Below, one piece after another: positions 1 to 6,100 of a stretch of 7,316 nucleotides of DNA. This DNA is from JAGMDK01 sp023128695. GTDB lineage: Bacteria > Planctomycetota > Phycisphaerae > UBA1845 > Fen-1342. Position 1 is the first letter of the stretch, and every line of letters begins with the position of its first letter. The DNA lies in assembly GCA_030628805.1 (NCBI GenBank), contig DAOVQG010000242.1, positions 1 through 7,316 of the forward strand. Direction: 5' to 3'. A program made the position numbers and the translations under genes. Under the pieces are notes generated by a model. The model searched no databases. It was not told where the DNA came from and was given only the letters and a program-made list of their open reading frames with translations.

Positions 1-2
1 CG

Positions 3-149
3 CCGGCTGTCTCGCCGCGCGTGCCCGACCGGCCGGTGAGCCCGGAGCGCCCGGTAGTTTCGCCGACACCCGCCGTGACACCGACCCCTGCCGCGCCGGA
101 GGCGTCCGCCGTGCCCGAGCGGCGGGAGTACCCGGAGGACGAGCCGGAG
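3..149 (+). other. Pro/Glu-rich disordered segment before the N0 domain
   Basis: Residues 1-49 are rich in Pro, Val, Ala, Arg and Glu (motifs such as 'SPERPVVSPTPAVTPTPAAP') and end in an acidic stretch 'REYPEDEPE'. There is no hydrophobic run, so this is neither a signal peptide nor a membrane anchor. It looks like a flexible spacer that separates the N0 domain from whatever lies upstream, which could be a signal peptide and further domains. Confidence 0.7.
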
Positions 150-3100
150 TGGTTCAACTTCGTGCAGGTCCCCTGGGAAGACGTGATCATGCACTTCGTG
201 GAGCGGATCGGCAAACCGTTGATGGAAGTGGACAGCCTGCTGGACATCGGCGGCGAGCTGACCTACGTGAGCGACTACAAGTTCACGCAGGAGGAGGCGA
301 TCGACGAGCTGAACCTGATCATGTACGAGAAGGGCTATCGCTTCGTCGAGCGGGAGCATCACATTTACATCGTGCCGCTTTCGGAGATGTCGCAGCTTGT
401 CCCGTTGAAGTACACGTTTGATACGGTAAAGGCGTTCGAGGCAGTGAATCCGCGCGACATGGACTACGTCGTGGTCTTTTACCACGTCGAGGACCTGCCG
501 GCCCAGAAGTACGTGGACATGTTCAGCTATGCCATGCCGATCGACGCGCTGTTGTCGGCGAACAACGAAACCAATCAGATCAAGATCATCGCCCTGGCCC
601 GGGACGTGCGGAAATTCCTGTCGCTGAAGGACCTGATCGACATCACGCCGGACGATCCGCGCGAGCTGCGGTTCTTCAAGATCGAGACCAACGCCCGCGA
701 GATCGAGCGGATGGTGCGCGACTTCTTGAACCTCGGCGGCGGCACGTCGCGGGGCACTTCGCTCGAGCGAGATCCGCGTACCGGGCGGATGGTGCCGAAG
801 CGGACGGCCGCTCTCCGCGGCGCTCAGAGCAACGTGCAAATGGTGGCCGACGAGCGGACCAACTCGATCATCGTCAAGGCCACCGCGGACAAGATGAAAG
901 AGATCGCTGAGCTGATCCAGGAGTTCGACAAGAAGCCGGACATCGGCGAGTTCGAGACCCGCGTCGTCAAGGTCGAGCACGCCGACGCGCAAGAGGTGGC
1001 CACGCTGCTCAACCGCATTTTCGAGCAGGAGCAGGGCCGCTCCCAGACGCCGCAATGGCAGCGCCAGCGGCAGCTTGAGGAGGCCCGCCGCCGCGCGCAG
1101 CAGAAGAAGAGCCAGCGCGGCCGGCGAACCACCACCCGCCAGCCGACGCGGCGAACAACTCCTCAGCAAACCGGCGCGGCGCCCGAGGACATCATCATCG
1201 AAGGCATCTATGAGCGGGCCAAGAAGACGGTCCGCATCACGGCGGAGTCACGCCAGAACTTGTTGTACGTCTATGCGAATGAAGAGGGTCACGCCCGCGT
1301 GCGGGAAATGCTCGCACTGCTCGACAAGCCCGTGCCCGACAACTTCAAGACGATCGCACTGGAGCACGCCGAGGTTCGCACAATTGCCCCGATGGTCTCC
1401 GAGATTTCATCTGGGTTCTCGACCAGCGGCGTGCGCGGCGGGCGGAGCGCTCCGAAGATCGTCCCGGATGAATCCAAGAATCTCTTCTACGTCATCGCCG
1501 AGCGCGACGACATGGAAAAGGTCGAGTCGCTGATCGGGCGGCTCGACGTGGAGGGGCCCGAGAAGCAGCGGCACGTGCTCGAGCTGGAGAATCTCGTGCC
1601 GAGCACCGTGGCGGGGATGATCGACACGCTACTCAGCAGCGGCAGTGGAGGTGTGAGCCGCGGCACCACGCCGCGCGACATCCGCCGGCGGTCACGCGGC
1701 GGCCGGCGGCCCAGTGGTTCCCCCAGCATTTCCACCGCCGGCGATTACCAGCTCATCCCGCTGGACGACGCCCAGATTCTGATCGTGATCTGCTCCGACG
1801 AGGACTGGGCGAAGATCGAGGAGACGATCCAACTTTGGGACTCGAACGTGCTGACCAACTCGCCGGAGATGGTCAGGTTCGACATCATGCAGGGCAACGC
1901 GCAGACGATCGCCGCCACCTTGCAGAGCCTATACAGCCGTTATCAGCACCCAATCCTGGGGCATTCGAACGTCACCATCCAAGCCGACGGCGACCAGATT
2001 TTCGTGTACGGCGTGCGGCCGGCAATCGAAGAGATCGAGAACCTGATCGAGGGGCTGGACGTCGAGCGGGCCGGCGACAAGGTCGTGATTCTGCCGCTGA
2101 CGCACGCGGACGCCAACACGGTCGCCCAGCAGCTTCAGACGATGTTCCCCGGCAGCGGGGGCGGCGGCCGGTTCCGGGGGGCCGCGCCGACCGGGCCGCG
2201 GATTCAGGCCGAGGCGGTGACCAACTCGCTGATCGTGCAGGCCGGCAAGGCTGACCTGGAAAAGATCATGGACTTCGCCCAACGGATGGACGAGGCCGTC
2301 GCCGCCCAGGTGCCCGAGCAGAAGTTCTTCACCCTGCGCTACGCTCAGCCGCGCGACGTGGCCCAGGCGGTGCAGACCATGTTCAGCAGTGGGGCCGGCG
2401 GGCGCGGGGGACGTTTCCGCGGGCAGCCGGCCGGCACGCGCGTTACCGCCGTCGCCTCGGGATCGCAGTTAATCGTCAAGGCCCCCAAAGAGAAGATGGC
2501 GGAGATCGAGGCGTTCATTAACCAACTCGATGACCCGAAGGGCAATGAGATCGTCATCAAGACCATCAAGCTGGCCGGGGCCGACGTGGCCCAGATCGCC
2601 CGCAAGCTGTCGAGCGCGTTTCGGCAAAAAAAGAACGTGGTCGCGATCTTCGACGCCGATCCGTCCAGCGAGACGATCCTGCTGACGTGCAGCAAGGACG
2701 CCCAGGAAGAGGCCGAGCGGTTGATCGCCGAGTATGAGGTGGCGTCGAAGGGACTGGTCAACATGGTCGAGTTCCGGCAGATGCGGCACGCCCAGGCGGC
2801 CGAGGCGTCGCGCTGGCTCCGTGAGCAGTTGATTACGTATGCCCAGAAGACGCTGGGCCGCAACGCCGCCAATCAGATCAAGGTCTCCGCGGACTCGCGC
2901 ACCAACCGGGTGATCATCAATGGTCCGGAAGTCGCCGTAGTGCAGGGTTTGGCGCTGCTGGACACGTATGACGAAGAAGTGACCGAGGGCTTTATCTCGC
3001 CGCTGAAGACCGAGGCGCGCAAGCTGGAAGGGCTCGACGTGCAGGCCCTGGCCCGCAGCCTGACGCAGACCTTCAGCAAGGAGCCGCAGCGGCCGGACCG

Positions 3101-6100
3101 TCTGCGGGCGACGTTCACCTACGACGCGATCACCGAGATGCTGATTGTCAACGCCCCACAGGACATGTACGAGCGGATCAACGACCTGATCGAGAAGTTC
3201 GAGGCCGAGACGGTCGACCTGGTGGCCGAGCAGAAATTTATCGAGATCAAAGAGGCCGACGCGAACTACATCGCGGGACAGCTCCGCAACCTGTTGATTC
3301 AACAGGTCGGAGCGCGGCGGGGGCGCAGTGTGGCGCAGCGGATCAACGTCGGCGTGGATACGCGCCTTAACCGCATCACCATCAGCGCCCCGAAGTTCGC
3401 CATCGACATGGCCGAGGCGCTAGTGGCTGAATTGGACCAGCCGCCGACGACGGAAACCCAGTTGCGGACCATCGGGCTGGAGAACGCCGACGCGAACGCG
3501 GTCTTCAACGTGCTGCGGACGATCTTCAACGAGAAAATCCGCGCCAAGACACTCCAGATCAGCGTCGAACCGCTGACGAACTCGCTGATCGTCGGCGGCA
3601 ACGAGGAGGACTTCGAGGACATCGAGAAATGGGCCACCGAACTCGACGAGAAGGCCCTCGTCAAACGCGGCCAGCTCAAGATCATCGACATCCTCAACGC
3701 CAATCCCTGGGAAGTCGCCAGCATCCTGAATGCCCAGTACGGCGGGGGCGGCTGGGGTCGGCGAAGCAAGCTCGGGCAGGAATACCGCTTTGACATCATC
3801 GCCGGCCGCAGTCTGGTGATCCAGGCTCCGGAGGACAAGATGCCGGACATCCTGGAGCTGATCGAGCGGCTGGACAGCATCACCGAGAACAAGGTCCAGG
3901 TCCGCACGTATGAATTGCCCGGGATCGGCCACGGCATTCACGATCTGGCCCGCAACGTGACCAACGCCATCAACAGCAAGGCCCAGGCCCGCGAACGCCG
4001 CATCACCATCTCGGCCTATCCGGCGGCGGACACGCTGATCGTCACCGCCCAGGTGGATCAGTTCGACGAGATCGAGGAGATGATGGACCAGTTCAAGTCG
4101 ATGGTCGAGAAGGAGACGACCGTCACCAAGTTCATCAAGCTCAAATACCTCGACGCCTCGCGCTACGCCCGGACGATCCAGGACATGTTGGCCAACAAGC
4201 TCAACGTGGAGAAGCGCGGCAGCCGTTCGATGCAGAACTTGCAGATCACGCCCGAACCGCGGACGAACCAGTTGATTTGCTACCTGCCGGAAAAGATCGT
4301 CCCGGATTTGGAGGCAGTGATCGGGCAGCTCGACGTCGAGGCGGAGGACTATGAAGGGCAGTTGCGCAGCATTCCCCTGGCCCACGCGGACGCGAATTCC
4401 GTGGCCCAGACGTTGCGGCCGATGTTCGAGCAGGTGCGCAACCGGCAGCGGGACCGGGATTTTTCGCAGATCGTCGTGCGGATTCAGCCGGAGATGATCA
4501 CCAACTCGCTCATGGTGACCGCCTCCGACGAGGACTTCGAGCAGATCAAGAAGTGGGCCATCGAGATCGACGAGAAGGCCCTCGTGCAGGGCAACGAACC
4601 CCAGGTGGTCGATCTCGAATACGCCGACGCGAACGAGGTCGCCCGTCTCATTAATGATTGGTTCGGCGCCCGCGGGCGGCACGGCCAGAGTCAGGCCCTC
4701 CAGCCGAAAGCGTCCGTGGCCAACGGCGTGCTGGTGGTGTCCGCCCCGAAGCAGAAGTTCGACGAGATCATGAAGCTGGTCGAGGAGCTCGACCGGCAGG
4801 ATCCCAGCGGCGTGCAGATCAAGACCTACGACCTGAAGATCCTCAGCGCTACCCAGGTGCAGGCCGCCGTGCAGCTTTTCCTGCGCGACCTGGGGCGGAA
4901 CACGCGGCGGGGGCAGTTGAAGCCCGGGGCCTTTGCGGAGCCGACCACCAACACGCTGGTTGTGATGGCGCCCACCGATGTGCTGCCGTTCATCGACAAC
5001 CTGATCGCAACGCTCGAGGGCAAGGCGCCGAAGCAGGCTCAAACCCAGGCGTATGTCTTGACCAACGTGCGCGCCGAGCAGATCGCCAATAACGTCGCCC
5101 AGATGCTCAAGGCCAAGGTCACCGAGCGTGAGGGCGTCAAGAAGTCTTCGGTGCAGACGTCGGTGTTTGCCGAGGCCACGTCGAACCGCCTGTTCGTTTT
5201 TGCCCCCGACGAGTACCAGGAGTTGGCCGCCGAACTGATCAGGATGGTGGACGAGGAAGTCGAGACCGGCGAGATCGTGCACATCATCCCGCTGGAAAAC
5301 GGCGACGCGCAGCAGCTTACACAATCGCTGAATCAGATCGTCCAAGGCGGTCAGCGGGGCGGTCGCGGCGGCGGCGGGGCGGCCAGCGTGCTCATCACGG
5401 CGGACGCCGGGAGCAACTCGATCCTGATCAAGGGCCTGCCGAAGGACGTGGCCGAGGTCGAGCAGTGGTTGACCCAGCTCGAGACCGAAAGCGTGCGTAT
5501 CCCCGAGCTGCAAATCTTTCAGTTGCACTACGCCTCCACGACGGAAGTGGAGGATACCTTGCGGGGCATCTTCGGCGGGGCCCGCAGCCCGCAGGACACG
5601 GTCACGATCACGGCCGACGAATACTCCGGGCGGCTGTTCGTGACCGCCAACAAGCGGAAGATGCGGCAGGTGGAGAAGTTCATCGAGCAGCTTGACGCCG
5701 ACCCGGGTCCCGAAGGCGGCGGGCTGCTGGCCTGCGGGCACGAGTTGTACTTCATCGATATCAACCGCGGCAGTGCCAGCGACATCGCCTGGGACGTGCG
5801 GGACTTGCTGCCCGATAGCTCGGATCGCTGCGCCCCGGACGTGGAGGCCGACTGGTTCGGCGAGTACATCCGCATCACCTGCCGACCGTCGGAGTTCCCC
5901 AATATCGAAAAGCTGATCCGCGAGTTCGAGCGGCGCTCCAAGGTCGAGAAAGTCGCCCGGCTGGTCCGGCCCAAGGGCGGCGACCCGGAAATGTTGATCG
6001 GATACCTGCGGGCCCGCGGCGAGGACTTCGTTGTCGAACAGATAGGCGTCAAGCCCGCCAGGGAGACCCTCGTCGAGAGCCTGTGGGATGAAGACGAAGT

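Noticed and set aside
189..191. ATG at 189 (or GTG at 21) as the start of the gene
   Set aside because: ATG 189 would cut the N0 domain, GTG 21 is followed by Pro-rich sequence and not a signal peptide, and the frame is open to the window edge.
149..421. Plus-strand 90-codon ORF at the start
   Set aside because: It is a frame-2 shadow of the N0 domain, which reads as a proper domain in frame 3.
2469..3302. Minus-strand ORF of 277 codons
   Set aside because: It lies opposite modules R8-R12 and has typical antisense composition (Leu, Asp, Arg, His, Gly) with no recognisable domain.
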